This document shows, piece after piece, positions 1-6,155 of a stretch of 16,574 nt of DNA (position 1 is its first letter; each line of letters opens with the position of its first letter). A model generated the notes under the pieces. That model saw only the letters and a program-made list of their open reading frames with translations, was not told the DNA's origin and did no database searches. Location: positions 1-16,574 of the forward strand of contig JAIRZG010000003.1 of assembly GCA_031267345.1 (NCBI GenBank). The letters run 5' to 3'. This DNA is from Zoogloeaceae bacterium (GTDB lineage Bacteria; Pseudomonadota; Gammaproteobacteria; Burkholderiales; Rhodocyclaceae). The translations under genes and the position numbers were made by a program.

Positions 1-74
1 CAATTACGTTGGATATATTCGTTACCGAATTCACCCGCCCAAAAAGATTCTTGCTCGGTTTTGTAGTTGGACAT
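1..74 (-). CDS. Pseudaminic acid biosynthesis-associated methylase, N-terminal fragment (runs off left edge)
   Basis: Only the first 24 codons are in the window. They start at an ATG whose first base is 74 on the minus strand. Eight bases upstream is an AGGA ribosome binding site (complement of 83-86). The peptide contains TEQESFWAGEFGNEYIQRN, which I recognise from memory as the typical N-terminus of the SAM-dependent methylase often found in pseudaminic acid gene clusters. Its place downstream of pseB and pseC on the same strand supports this. The SAM-binding motifs would lie outside the window, so the catalytic assignment rests on the N-terminal signature and the context. The substrate is unknown. 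Confidence 0.7.
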   Translation of the reverse strand, partial: MSNYKTEQESFWAGEFGNEYIQRN

Positions 75-104
75 TTCAAATTTCCTTTTCAAAATTTTCA
101 GTTT

Positions 105-233
105 TTATCCGGTTACCAAATGAATTACAAGCTGGCGCACGGGATCAGCGGAAAAACCCATTGTCATCAACGCTGCATGATTACGCTCATATCACGCATC
201 GGCTTCTGAAGCCAGAAAAATATCTTTTTGCAT
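105..233 (-). pseudogene. Broken SAM-methyltransferase-like gene, N-terminal remnant with in-frame TGA
   Basis: An ATG at 233 (minus strand) has a good AAAGG ribosome binding site seven bases upstream (complement of 241-245). It reads MQKDIFLASEADA, then TGA at 194-192, then continues in the same frame as YERNHAALMTMGFSADPVRQ and about ten more residues, to TAA at 107-105. Many class I SAM-dependent methyltransferases begin with a signature like FLxSEGDAWFxRN, and the TGA stands where Trp (TGG) is expected. This suggests a decayed gene that also lost its 3' part. TGA is an ordinary stop elsewhere in the window (pseB, rfaH, ugd), so recoding is unlikely. A 13-residue leader peptide is the alternative reading. 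Confidence 0.55.
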
Positions 234-264
234 GAAATTACCTTTCGTCAAAGTCGTAGAATAT

Positions 265-367
265 TCGTAGGGCGAACTGTGTTACTGTGTTCACCCGCCA
301 GTCGCACCCTTCTGTATCCAGCTACTTATTTGCAACCGAGCGCGGGCGAACACAGTTCGCCCCTACG
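265..367. repeat. Small palindromic (MITE/REP-like) intergenic element
   Basis: The left end (from 267) reads GTAGGGCGAACTGTGTT and, after a few extra bases, CACCCGCC. The right end (342-366) holds GCGGGCGAACACAGTTCGCC followed by CCTAC. The two ends are imperfect inverted repeats of each other, and the right end is also internally palindromic (GGGCGAAC/GTTCGCCC). The ~100 bp unit fills the gap between the pseC stop and the methyltransferase remnant. Similar GTAGGGGCGAAC-type palindromes are common mobile intergenic repeats in bacteria (general knowledge). No protein is encoded. Confidence 0.6.
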
Positions 368-375
368 AAACGCCA

Positions 376-1533
376 TTACGCCATACATATGCGAAGCGCC
401 CTGATCACGCGCTCCTGTTGCGTGTTAGACAGGCTTGCATAAAGCGGCAGGCTGATTGCTCCCTGATAGTAGCGTTCCGCGTTGGGAAAATCGCCTGCCT
501 TGAATCCCATATTCTGATAATAAGGCTGCGTATGCACGGGAATATAATGCACATTGACGCCGATTCCCTGTTGGCGCAAGACGGAAAATAGCTGTTGGCG
601 GGATGCCGCTGCCCTTTTGTCTTGCAGGCGAATTACATACAAATGCCTTCCTGAATAACAATCCGGATGTTGCCAAGGCAGGGTCAGCGGCAAATCCACC
701 AATTGTGCGTCATAGTATTTTGCCAATTCATGCCGACGCGCGACATAGGCATCCAAACGTTCCATCTGGCTCAGACCCAAAGCCGCCTGAAATTCCGTCA
801 TCCGGTAATTGAAACCCTGGTCGATTTGTTGGTAATACCAGGGGCCATCGGGCGCATGTGTCATTTTATCCGGGTCGCGGGTGATGCCGTGACTGCGCAA
901 TAATGCCATGCGCTCTGCGAGTTCCGGGTTATTGGTAAGCGCCATGCCGCCTTCGCCAGTGGTGATGATTTTAACCGGATGAAAGCTGAAAACCGTAATG
1001 TCGCTGTAACGGCAATTGCCGATGGGTTCATTTTGATAACGCCCACCAATGGCGTGCGAAGCGTCTTCGATGATTTTGAAGCCGTAGCGTTGCGCCAACG
1101 CGTAAATGGCCGCCATGTCGCAGGATTGACCGCAAAGGTGCACCGGAACAACGATTTTGGGGAGCCGCCCCATTCGCTCAGCCTCGGCGAGTTTGCGCTC
1201 CAGCGCCTCTGGCGAAAGGTTATACGTGCGCGGGTCAATATCGACAAAATCCACTTGCGCGCCGCAATACAGGGCGCAGTTGGCGGAGGCGACAAAGGTA
1301 ATGGGCGAAGTCCACAAGCAATCGCCCTGCCCCAGTCCCAAAGCCCGGCAGGCCAGATGCAGGACGGAGGTGGCGCTATTGGCGGCAATCGCATGGGACG
1401 CGCCGCAACAGGCGGCGACGGCGGCTTCAAAACGGGGTACCACCGGACCTTGGGTCAGGAAATCCGAACGCAAAACGGCTTCCACGGCTTGAATGTCCGC
1501 TGCGGTAATCTCCTGGCGAGCGTAGGGAATCAT
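376..1533 (-). CDS. pseC: UDP-4-amino-4,6-dideoxy-N-acetyl-beta-L-altrosamine transaminase
   Basis: A PLP-dependent DegT/DnrJ/EryC1-family aminotransferase of 385 residues, close to the usual family size. PseC transfers an amino group from glutamate to C4 of the 4-keto sugar nucleotide made by PseB, the second step to pseudaminic acid, in the cytoplasm. Visible features are the PLP-binding Asp in EDASHAIGG (D157) and the Schiff-base Lys in FSFHPVKIITTGEGG (K188). The early LRSDFLTQGPVVPRFE segment is typical of sugar aminotransferases. The ATG directly follows the pseB stop (TGA-ATG, no gap), so the two are probably translationally coupled. Paralogues acting on other 4-keto sugars look similar, but the pairing with PseB makes PseC the best call. 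Confidence 0.9.
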   Translation of the reverse strand: MIPYARQEITAADIQAVEAVLRSDFLTQGPVVPRFEAAVAACCGASHAIAANSATSVLHLACRALGLGQGDCLWTSPITFVASANCALYCGAQVDFVDIDPRTYNLSPEALERKLAEAERMGRLPKIVVPVHLCGQSCDMAAIYALAQRYGFKIIEDASHAIGGRYQNEPIGNCRYSDITVFSFHPVKIITTGEGGMALTNNPELAERMALLRSHGITRDPDKMTHAPDGPWYYQQIDQGFNYRMTEFQAALGLSQMERLDAYVARRHELAKYYDAQLVDLPLTLPWQHPDCYSGRHLYVIRLQDKRAAASRQQLFSVLRQQGIGVNVHYIPVHTQPYYQNMGFKAGDFPNAERYYQGAISLPLYASLSNTQQERVIRALRICMA

Positions 1534-2532
1534 TCAGAAGCGCCCGATTTTTCCTTGATTGGCGACAAGCCATTGTCGCAAGGTTTCGGCGCGCATCCAG
1601 TCTGGATTATTGTCACTGGTGTAACTGAATCCTTCCGGCAGTTTTTTGCCATCTTTGATGCGTTGACGGCTCAAATGCCAATCATGAATCGCGGGTAGAA
1701 TCTTGAAATGATCCGTGTATTCATAGGTATAAAACGCATCTTCCGCACTGATCATCTGTTCATGCAGTTTTTCGCCAGGGCGTATGCCGACAAATTCCAG
1801 TTTTGCCTCTGGCGCGATGACCTGCGCCAAATCAACAACTTTCATGGAGGGAATTTTTTTCACATAGATTTCCCCACCTTCCATATCTTCCAGCGCATGC
1901 CACACCAATTCCACGCCCTGCTCCAGGGAAATCATGAAGCGGGTCATGCGTTCGTCGGTAATCGGCAATACGCCTTTATCCTTGATCGACATGAAAAACG
2001 GGATCACCGAGCCACGCGACCCCATCACATTGCCGTAACGCACTACGGCAAACCGGGTTTCATGGACGCCAGTGTAGGCATTGCCGGCAACAAACAATTT
2101 ATCCGATGCCAGTTTGGTCGCGCCATAAAGATTGATCGGGCTGCTGGCTTTGTCGGTGGAAAGCGCAACCACCCGTTTAACATTTTTATCAATGCAGGCG
2201 TCAATCAGATTCATGGCGCCGTTGATATTGGTTTTGACGCACTCGAAGGGATTGTATTCCGCCGTCGGCACAATTTTTGTGGCGGCGGCATGGATCACAT
2301 AATCCACCCTGTCCAATGCACGGTAAAGGCGCTCCCGATCGCGCACATCGCCGATAAAAAAGCGCAATCGCTCATCGCCCGCGAATTTTTTCGCCATCTC
2401 CCATTGCTTCATCTCGTCACGCGAGTAAACAATCAGTCGACGCGGGTTATAGCGCGCCAACGTCATGGAGATGAAGCTGTGCCCGAATGAGCCTGTACCG
2501 CCGGTTATCAGGATGGAGGAATTATTCAGCAT
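1534..2532 (-). CDS. pseB: UDP-N-acetylglucosamine 4,6-dehydratase (inverting)
   Basis: An extended short-chain dehydrogenase of 332 residues, the normal size for PseB/FlaA1. It converts UDP-GlcNAc to UDP-2-acetamido-2,6-dideoxy-beta-L-arabino-hexos-4-ulose, the first step to pseudaminic acid. The NAD(P)-binding GGTGSFG is at 11-17. The active-site stretch STDKASSPINLYGATK covers 125-140, including D127, K128, Y136 and K140. VRYGNVMGSRGSVIPFF and GIRPGEKLHEQMI are further family signatures. It is the first gene after a ~350 bp leader carrying a perfect ops element. No Shine-Dalgarno sequence is visible in the 20 bases before its ATG. A nine-codon ORF starting at 2551 overlaps this start in another frame. 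Confidence 0.92.
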   Translation of the reverse strand: MLNNSSILITGGTGSFGHSFISMTLARYNPRRLIVYSRDEMKQWEMAKKFAGDERLRFFIGDVRDRERLYRALDRVDYVIHAAATKIVPTAEYNPFECVKTNINGAMNLIDACIDKNVKRVVALSTDKASSPINLYGATKLASDKLFVAGNAYTGVHETRFAVVRYGNVMGSRGSVIPFFMSIKDKGVLPITDERMTRFMISLEQGVELVWHALEDMEGGEIYVKKIPSMKVVDLAQVIAPEAKLEFVGIRPGEKLHEQMISAEDAFYTYEYTDHFKILPAIHDWHLSRQRIKDGKKLPEGFSYTSDNNPDWMRAETLRQWLVANQGKIGRF

Positions 2533-2559
2533 GGAACAACAGGGTTTTCATGTTTCAGG

Positions 2560-2571
2560 CACGCTACCGCC
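2560..2571 (-). promoter_or_regulatory. ops element (RfaH recruitment site) in the pseB leader
   Basis: The minus strand reads GGCGGTAGCGTG, identical over 12 bases to the ops core of E. coli RfaH-controlled operons. It continues GCCTGAAA, resembling the 3' end of the JUMPstart sequence. It ends 27 bases before the pseB ATG. ops acts in the nontemplate strand of paused RNA polymerase to load RfaH. The RfaH-type gene at 2884-3405 lies just upstream in the same direction. The upstream half of the classic 39-base JUMPstart is not recognisable. Confidence 0.82.
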
Positions 2572-2622
2572 ATGCTGTTTCACGATCAGCAAGCGCGGTC
2601 AGGAGGCGTTGGCGCACAAGAA

Positions 2623-2646
2623 GCCGCTGCAAGGGTTTGCAGCGGC
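2623..2646 (-). other. Strong hairpin upstream of the ops element
   Basis: A perfect 10 bp inverted repeat, GCCGCTGCAA (2623-2632) and TTGCAGCGGC (2637-2646), with a four-base loop. It lies in the pseB leader, about 50 bases before ops in the direction of transcription. No T-run follows on either strand, so it is not a canonical intrinsic terminator. It could be a pause or RNA-structure element, or part of the repeat-rich spacer. Confidence 0.5.
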
Positions 2647-2689
2647 GCTTGAAGCAAGAGGCGCGCATTCTGCCACATCCATCCGCTTT

Positions 2690-2899
2690 AAGGAAGCGAC
2701 GCAATCGCATGAATGCCAAAGGCCATGAATTCATGTTGGCGAAACCATCTGAATCCCTCCCTTGAAGGGAAGGTGTGGCTACGTTCCCTCCCCTTCACCT
2801 ACTCCCTCTCCCCTTGTGGGAGAGGGAGTGAGGTAAGAGGCGCCCGTACTTTTATGATAAACACGTTGATGCAATCGCCCTGTTCAAGGAAGCGACGCA
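2690..2899. repeat. 14-bp direct repeat pair flanking the repeat-rich spacer
   Basis: AAGGAAGCGACGCA occurs exactly at 2690-2703 and again at 2886-2899. The second copy is the 3' end of the RfaH-type gene, encoding its last residues on the minus strand. The first copy would encode the same ASLP followed by a stop (TAA instead of TGA). The 182 bases between them contain the palindromes at 2763-2829. This could be a duplication made by insertion or by slippage/recombination. Confidence 0.5.
2763..2829. repeat. Tandem palindromes (CCCTCTCCC-type intergenic repeat)
   Basis: ACTCCCTCTCCC (2801-2812) and GGGAGAGGGAGT (2818-2829) form a perfect 12 bp stem with a five-base loop, CTTGT. Next to it, TGAAGGGAAGG (2763-2773) and an imperfect partner ending CCCCTTCA (to about 2796) form a second inverted repeat. 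This CTCTCCC/GGGAGAG palindrome type is a common dispersed repeat in proteobacterial genomes (general knowledge). No U-tract follows on the minus strand, so a terminator role after the RfaH-type gene is possible but not shown. Confidence 0.55.
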
Positions 2900-3405
2900 G
2901 GATACAACCCCGTTTTACAGAGGCCGGCGGGCGAGACGCGCACGGTGAGGGGTTTGCTCAAAAAGTCGATCAACACCAGCGCCCGACGTTCGCCATCGGT
3001 CATCTGGTAGATGCCCTCGATGCCGAAAAAGGGGCCTTCTTGCAAACGCACCGGATCGCCGGGGACAAACAGGCGTTCCGGCTCGGCGCGTAGCGCGGCT
3101 TCCTTTTTTTTCAAAAAGGCAATCAGATCATCCTCCACTTTGGCGGGTTCCATGCCAAAGCAGACCAGACGGGTCACGCCGCGCGTTGAGCGAATCGGCC
3201 CCCAGCTTTTGGCGGAATGATCCAGACCCAGATGAATGAACAAATAGCGCGGAAACAGCGGCTCGTCGACCAGCGTCAGCGTTCCCTGACGCAACTTTTC
3301 GACCGGAATGAACGGCAGATAACCGACGTAGCCTTGTCGCTCCAGGTTTTCCAGCGCGCATTTTTCCTGCCGGAGCTTGCTGTAGATGAGATACCAGCGA
3401 CGCAT
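2884..3405 (-). CDS. rfaH: RfaH-type NusG-paralogue transcription antiterminator
   Basis: A 173-residue protein (E. coli RfaH is 162). RfaH binds paused RNA polymerase at ops, suppresses termination and links transcription to translation in long surface-glycan operons. The NGN domain starts WYLIYSKLRQEKCALENLER and contains EPLFPRYLF (48-56) and IRSTRGVTRLVCFG (71-84). K10, R23, Q24 and the TRG triplet match E. coli RfaH residues near the ops-binding face. The E. coli HTT gate-loop motif is not conserved. A KOW-type C-terminal domain begins around PGDPVRLQEGPFFGIEG. I chose ATG 3405, ten bases after the preceding stop, because homology begins there; the TTG at 3435 is less likely. It could be a locus-specific paralogue rather than the housekeeping RfaH. 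Confidence 0.88.
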   Translation of the reverse strand: MRRWYLIYSKLRQEKCALENLERQGYVGYLPFIPVEKLRQGTLTLVDEPLFPRYLFIHLGLDHSAKSWGPIRSTRGVTRLVCFGMEPAKVEDDLIAFLKKKEAALRAEPERLFVPGDPVRLQEGPFFGIEGIYQMTDGERRALVLIDFLSKPLTVRVSPAGLCKTGLYPASLP

Positions 3406-3415
3406 GGCAATCCGC

Positions 3416-4714
3416 TTACAGCCGCCAGACGGCAACGCCCGCCGCGCTCAGGCTTGCCGCGTCAAACGCCGCCTTCACATCCATGAAGCAGCCGTTCGGG
3501 ATAAGCCGGGCGACAAATTCGGCAGCGGGTTTTTGCAGATACTCCTGATGCGAAACCGCCGCGACCAGCGCCTGAGCGACGGGCAAATCCTCCCACGGCG
3601 TAAGCCGGACGCCGTATTCCCGCAAGGCCTCTTGCGGGTTGCCGTAAGGGTCGTGCACAAAAACCTCGACGCCGTAGCTTTGCAATTCGCCGATGATGTC
3701 GATGACTCTTGAATTTCTCAGGTCGGCGCAGTTTTCCTTGAAGGCCAGGCCAAGAATATTGACCTTCGCACCCTTGACGTGACCACCCGCGTGAATGATC
3801 TGCTTTACCGTCTGTTCGGCGATGAATTTGCCCATACCGTCGTTGATGCGGCGTCCGGCGAGAATGACCTGCGGATGATGACCGAGCATTTCAGCCTTGT
3901 GCGTCAGGTAATAAGGATCAACGCCGATGCAGTGACCGCCGACCAGACCGGGTTTGAAATTCAGAAAATTCCATTTGGTGCCGGCAGCAGCCAGCACTTC
4001 GCTGGTGTCGATGCCCATTTGGTTGAAAATCAGCGCCAGTTCGTTCATCAGCGCGATATTGATGTCGCGCTGGGTGTTTTCGATAACCTTGGCGGCTTCC
4101 GCCACCTTGATGCCAGCGGCGCGATGTACGCCGGGCTTGATGATGTGCTCATAGAGCGCAGCGACTTTTTCCAGCGTCGCCGGAGTGTCGCCGGAGACCA
4201 CCTTGAGGATGTTGGTCAGCGTGTGCGCACGGTCGCCGGGGTTGATGCGCTCAGGAGAATAGCCGACGAAAAAATCCTTCTTCCAGATCAGGCCGGATTC
4301 CCGCTCCAGCACGGGAATACAGATTTCTTCCGTCGCGCCGGGGTAGACCGTGGATTCGTAAATCAGCGTCACGCCCTGCCGCATATGCTGTCCGGCGCTT
4401 TTGCTCGCGCCGATCAGGGGGCGAAAGTCGGGAATGTGCGCCGCGTCGACCGGGGTCGGCACGGCGATGATGATGTAATCCGCCGCCCGCAAGCGCGCCG
4501 GGTCGTCGGTGTATTCCGCCAGCGTCGCCGCCCGGACTTCGGCATCCGTCAATTCCCGCGAAGGATCCGCGCCGCGCCGACAGGCCGCAACCTTGTCCGC
4601 CGCAATGTCAAACCCAATGACGCGCCGCGTCCGCCCAAAGGCGACCACCAGCGGCAGGCCGACATAACCCAGGCCAATGACGGCGACAACCGCGTTTTCC
4701 GGGAGTTTTTCCAT
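3416..4714 (-). CDS. tviB: UDP-N-acetyl-hexosamine 6-dehydrogenase (TviB/WbpA-type)
   Basis: A nucleotide-sugar dehydrogenase of 432 residues. The family oxidises C6 of UDP-GlcNAc or UDP-GalNAc to the uronic acid with two NAD+. The Rossmann motif GLGYVGLP is at 14-21. VAVPTPVD-like IIIAVPTPVD, YESTVYPGATEE and VGYSPERINPGD follow. The catalytic Cys is in GGHCIGVDPYYLTH (C262), with helper K209 and N213 in EAAKVIENTQRD. These motifs match TviB (Vi antigen) better than UDP-glucose dehydrogenase. ATG 4714 is preceded at ten bases by AGGA (complement of 4725-4728) inside a potential hairpin. UDP-GlcNAc versus UDP-GalNAc preference cannot be read from the sequence. Confidence 0.85.
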   Translation of the reverse strand: MEKLPENAVVAVIGLGYVGLPLVVAFGRTRRVIGFDIAADKVAACRRGADPSRELTDAEVRAATLAEYTDDPARLRAADYIIIAVPTPVDAAHIPDFRPLIGASKSAGQHMRQGVTLIYESTVYPGATEEICIPVLERESGLIWKKDFFVGYSPERINPGDRAHTLTNILKVVSGDTPATLEKVAALYEHIIKPGVHRAAGIKVAEAAKVIENTQRDINIALMNELALIFNQMGIDTSEVLAAAGTKWNFLNFKPGLVGGHCIGVDPYYLTHKAEMLGHHPQVILAGRRINDGMGKFIAEQTVKQIIHAGGHVKGAKVNILGLAFKENCADLRNSRVIDIIGELQSYGVEVFVHDPYGNPQEALREYGVRLTPWEDLPVAQALVAAVSHQEYLQKPAAEFVARLIPNGCFMDVKAAFDAASLSAAGVAVWRL

Positions 4715-4720
4715 GTGTGA

Positions 4721-4773
4721 ATTGTCCTGTTGTATGGATGCAAAGCGCGAATGCCAATTGTCCGCAGGACAAT
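4721..4773 (-). promoter_or_regulatory. Mutually exclusive hairpins covering the tviB ribosome binding site
   Basis: Three half-sites occur in 53 bases (plus strand): ATTGTCCTG 4721-4729, ATTGTCC 4757-4763 and CAGGACAAT 4765-4773. In the minus-strand RNA, the copy at 4773-4765 can pair locally with 4763-4757 (7 bp, three-base loop). Alternatively it can pair over 9 bp with 4729-4721, which contains the AGGA ribosome binding site of the tviB-like gene. The 5' half-site overlaps the epimerase stop codon (4773-4775), so a terminating ribosome would affect the fold. Function is inferred. Confidence 0.5.
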
Positions 4774-5792
4774 CAGCCCTCCACACGAACCTTGAAATAA
4801 TCCCGATACCACGCCACAAAGCGGGCGATGCCGGTTTCTACCGGGGTGGCGGGGCGGTAGTGGAATTCCTCGGCAAGATCGCTGACATCCGCCCAGGTGT
4901 CGGGAACATCACCGGGTTGCAGCGGCAGGAGGTCGAGTCTGGCTTTTCTGCCCAGCGCTTTTTCCAGCGCGGCGATGTAGTCCATGAGTTCCACCGGGCG
5001 GCTGTTGCCGATGTTGTAGACGCGCCAGGGCGCGGCGCTGCTGCCGGGGTCGGGCGCATCGCCGCGCCAGTCGGGGTTTTGGGGCGCGGGACGGTCGAGA
5101 ACGCGAACGATGCCTTCCACAATATCGTCGATATAGGTGAAATCGCGTTTGTGTTTGCCGTAGTTGAACACCGGCAGTGGTTCGCCCGCGAGGATAGCGC
5201 GGGTGAATTTGAACAGCGCCATGTCAGGGCGTCCCCAAGGGCCGTACACCGTAAAAAAGCGCAGACCGGTGGTCGGCAGGCCGTAGAGATGGCTGTAGGC
5301 GTGCGCCATCAATTCATTCGATTTTTTGCTGGCGGCATAAAGACTCAACGGGTGATCGACGTTGTGACGCACCGAAAAAGGCATGGCGGTATTGCCGCCG
5401 TAGACACTGGAACTGCTGGCGTAGACCAGATGTCCAACCTGGCGCTGGCGGCAGCCTTCCAGGATGTGCGCAAAACCAACGATATTGCTGTCGATGTAGG
5501 CAAGCGGGTTTTCGATGGAATAGCGCACCCCCGCCTGCGCCGCGAGATTGATGACACGTTCCGGCTGATGTTCGGCAAAGGCGTCGGCAATGGCTTGGCG
5601 GTCGGCAAGGTCGATACGCAGATGGGTGTAGTTCGGGTGAGCGGCGTAACGCTCGAGCCTTGCTTCCTTGAGCGCGGGGTCGTAGTAGGCGTTGTGATTG
5701 TCAATGCCGACCACCGTATCGCCGCGCGCCAGCAAACGCAGGGTCAGGGCGGAGCCGATAAATCCGGCAGAGCCGGTAAGCAGGATTTTCAT
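4773..5792 (-). CDS. NAD-dependent UDP-glucuronate 4-epimerase-type protein
   Basis: An extended SDR epimerase of 339 residues. The NAD-binding motif GSAGFIG is at 7-13, a serine cluster in YASSSSVYG at 124-132, and catalytic Y152/K156 in SLYAASKKSNELMAHAYSH. The stretches LPTTGLRFFTVYGPWGRPDM and NYGKHKRDFTYIDDIVEGIV are typical of the CapI/GAE group that interconverts UDP-GlcA and UDP-GalA. ugd upstream would supply the substrate. Next to a TviB-type gene, a TviC-like UDP-HexNAcA 4-epimerase role is the main alternative. The ATG at 5792 lies four bases after the higA-like stop; an in-frame TTG at 5804 is less likely. Confidence 0.85.
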   Translation of the reverse strand: MKILLTGSAGFIGSALTLRLLARGDTVVGIDNHNAYYDPALKEARLERYAAHPNYTHLRIDLADRQAIADAFAEHQPERVINLAAQAGVRYSIENPLAYIDSNIVGFAHILEGCRQRQVGHLVYASSSSVYGGNTAMPFSVRHNVDHPLSLYAASKKSNELMAHAYSHLYGLPTTGLRFFTVYGPWGRPDMALFKFTRAILAGEPLPVFNYGKHKRDFTYIDDIVEGIVRVLDRPAPQNPDWRGDAPDPGSSAAPWRVYNIGNSRPVELMDYIAALEKALGRKARLDLLPLQPGDVPDTWADVSDLAEEFHYRPATPVETGIARFVAWYRDYFKVRVEG

Positions 5793-5796
5793 TGCA

Positions 5797-6153
5797 TCAT
5801 CCAATCAGTGATTCGGCGGGAATGCCAAGCCCGGTATGCAATCGCCGGATCATGGCAAGGCTCAGTCCCCGTTTTTTTGCGAGCACCTCATAAACCCGAT
5901 TTCGCGAGCCGATATAAGGCTGCATGTCAGCAACCGTCAATCCCTGTTGTTCCATGCGAAATTTGATGGCTTCAACCGGGTCGGGCGGCAGTACCGGATA
6001 ATGCCGACGCTCATAGGCTTCAATGAGCGTCAGCAAAATCTCAAAGCGGTCGCCTGCCGGCGTTCCCGGTTCCGGCTCGTTGTCGAACAGCGGACTGACT
6101 TCGGACAAGGCGGCACGGTAATCGGCTTCGTTATGCAGAGGGCGAATATCCAT
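5797..6153 (-). CDS. higA: HigA-type antitoxin, HTH (XRE-like)
   Basis: A 118-residue protein with a C-terminal helix-turn-helix from about residue 60 (DPVEAIKFRMEQQGLTVADM, then RNRVYEVLAKKRGLSLAMIR, ending LGIPAESLIG). The N-terminal half resembles the HigA (COG5499) group. Antitoxins of this family bind and neutralise the HigB mRNA interferase and usually repress their own promoter. The ATG lies two bases after the toxin stop, giving the toxin-first order typical of higBA. The stop codon is four bases from the epimerase ATG, so the pair is embedded in the sugar-nucleotide operon. Confidence 0.85.
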   Translation of the reverse strand: MDIRPLHNEADYRAALSEVSPLFDNEPEPGTPAGDRFEILLTLIEAYERRHYPVLPPDPVEAIKFRMEQQGLTVADMQPYIGSRNRVYEVLAKKRGLSLAMIRRLHTGLGIPAESLIG

Positions 6154-6155
6154 GT

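Noticed and set aside
9..209. 66-residue plus-strand ORF at the left edge
   Set aside because: It is antisense to the methylase start and the methyltransferase remnant, both of which have ribosome binding sites and recognisable N-termini; its own product resembles nothing.
2650..2680. Sigma-54-like GGCA...TTGC pattern on the minus strand before pseB
   Set aside because: The GG-to-GC spacing is wrong (17 instead of 10 bases), so it does not meet the -24/-12 rule.
3406..3435. TTG start at 3435 for the RfaH-type gene
   Set aside because: It would overlap the end of the tviB-like gene, and homology to RfaH begins exactly at ATG 3405.
4853..4863. ops-like GGCGGTAGTGG on the plus strand
   Set aside because: It lies inside the epimerase gene on the non-transcribed direction of the locus and matches only the GGCGGTAG core; chance is likely.
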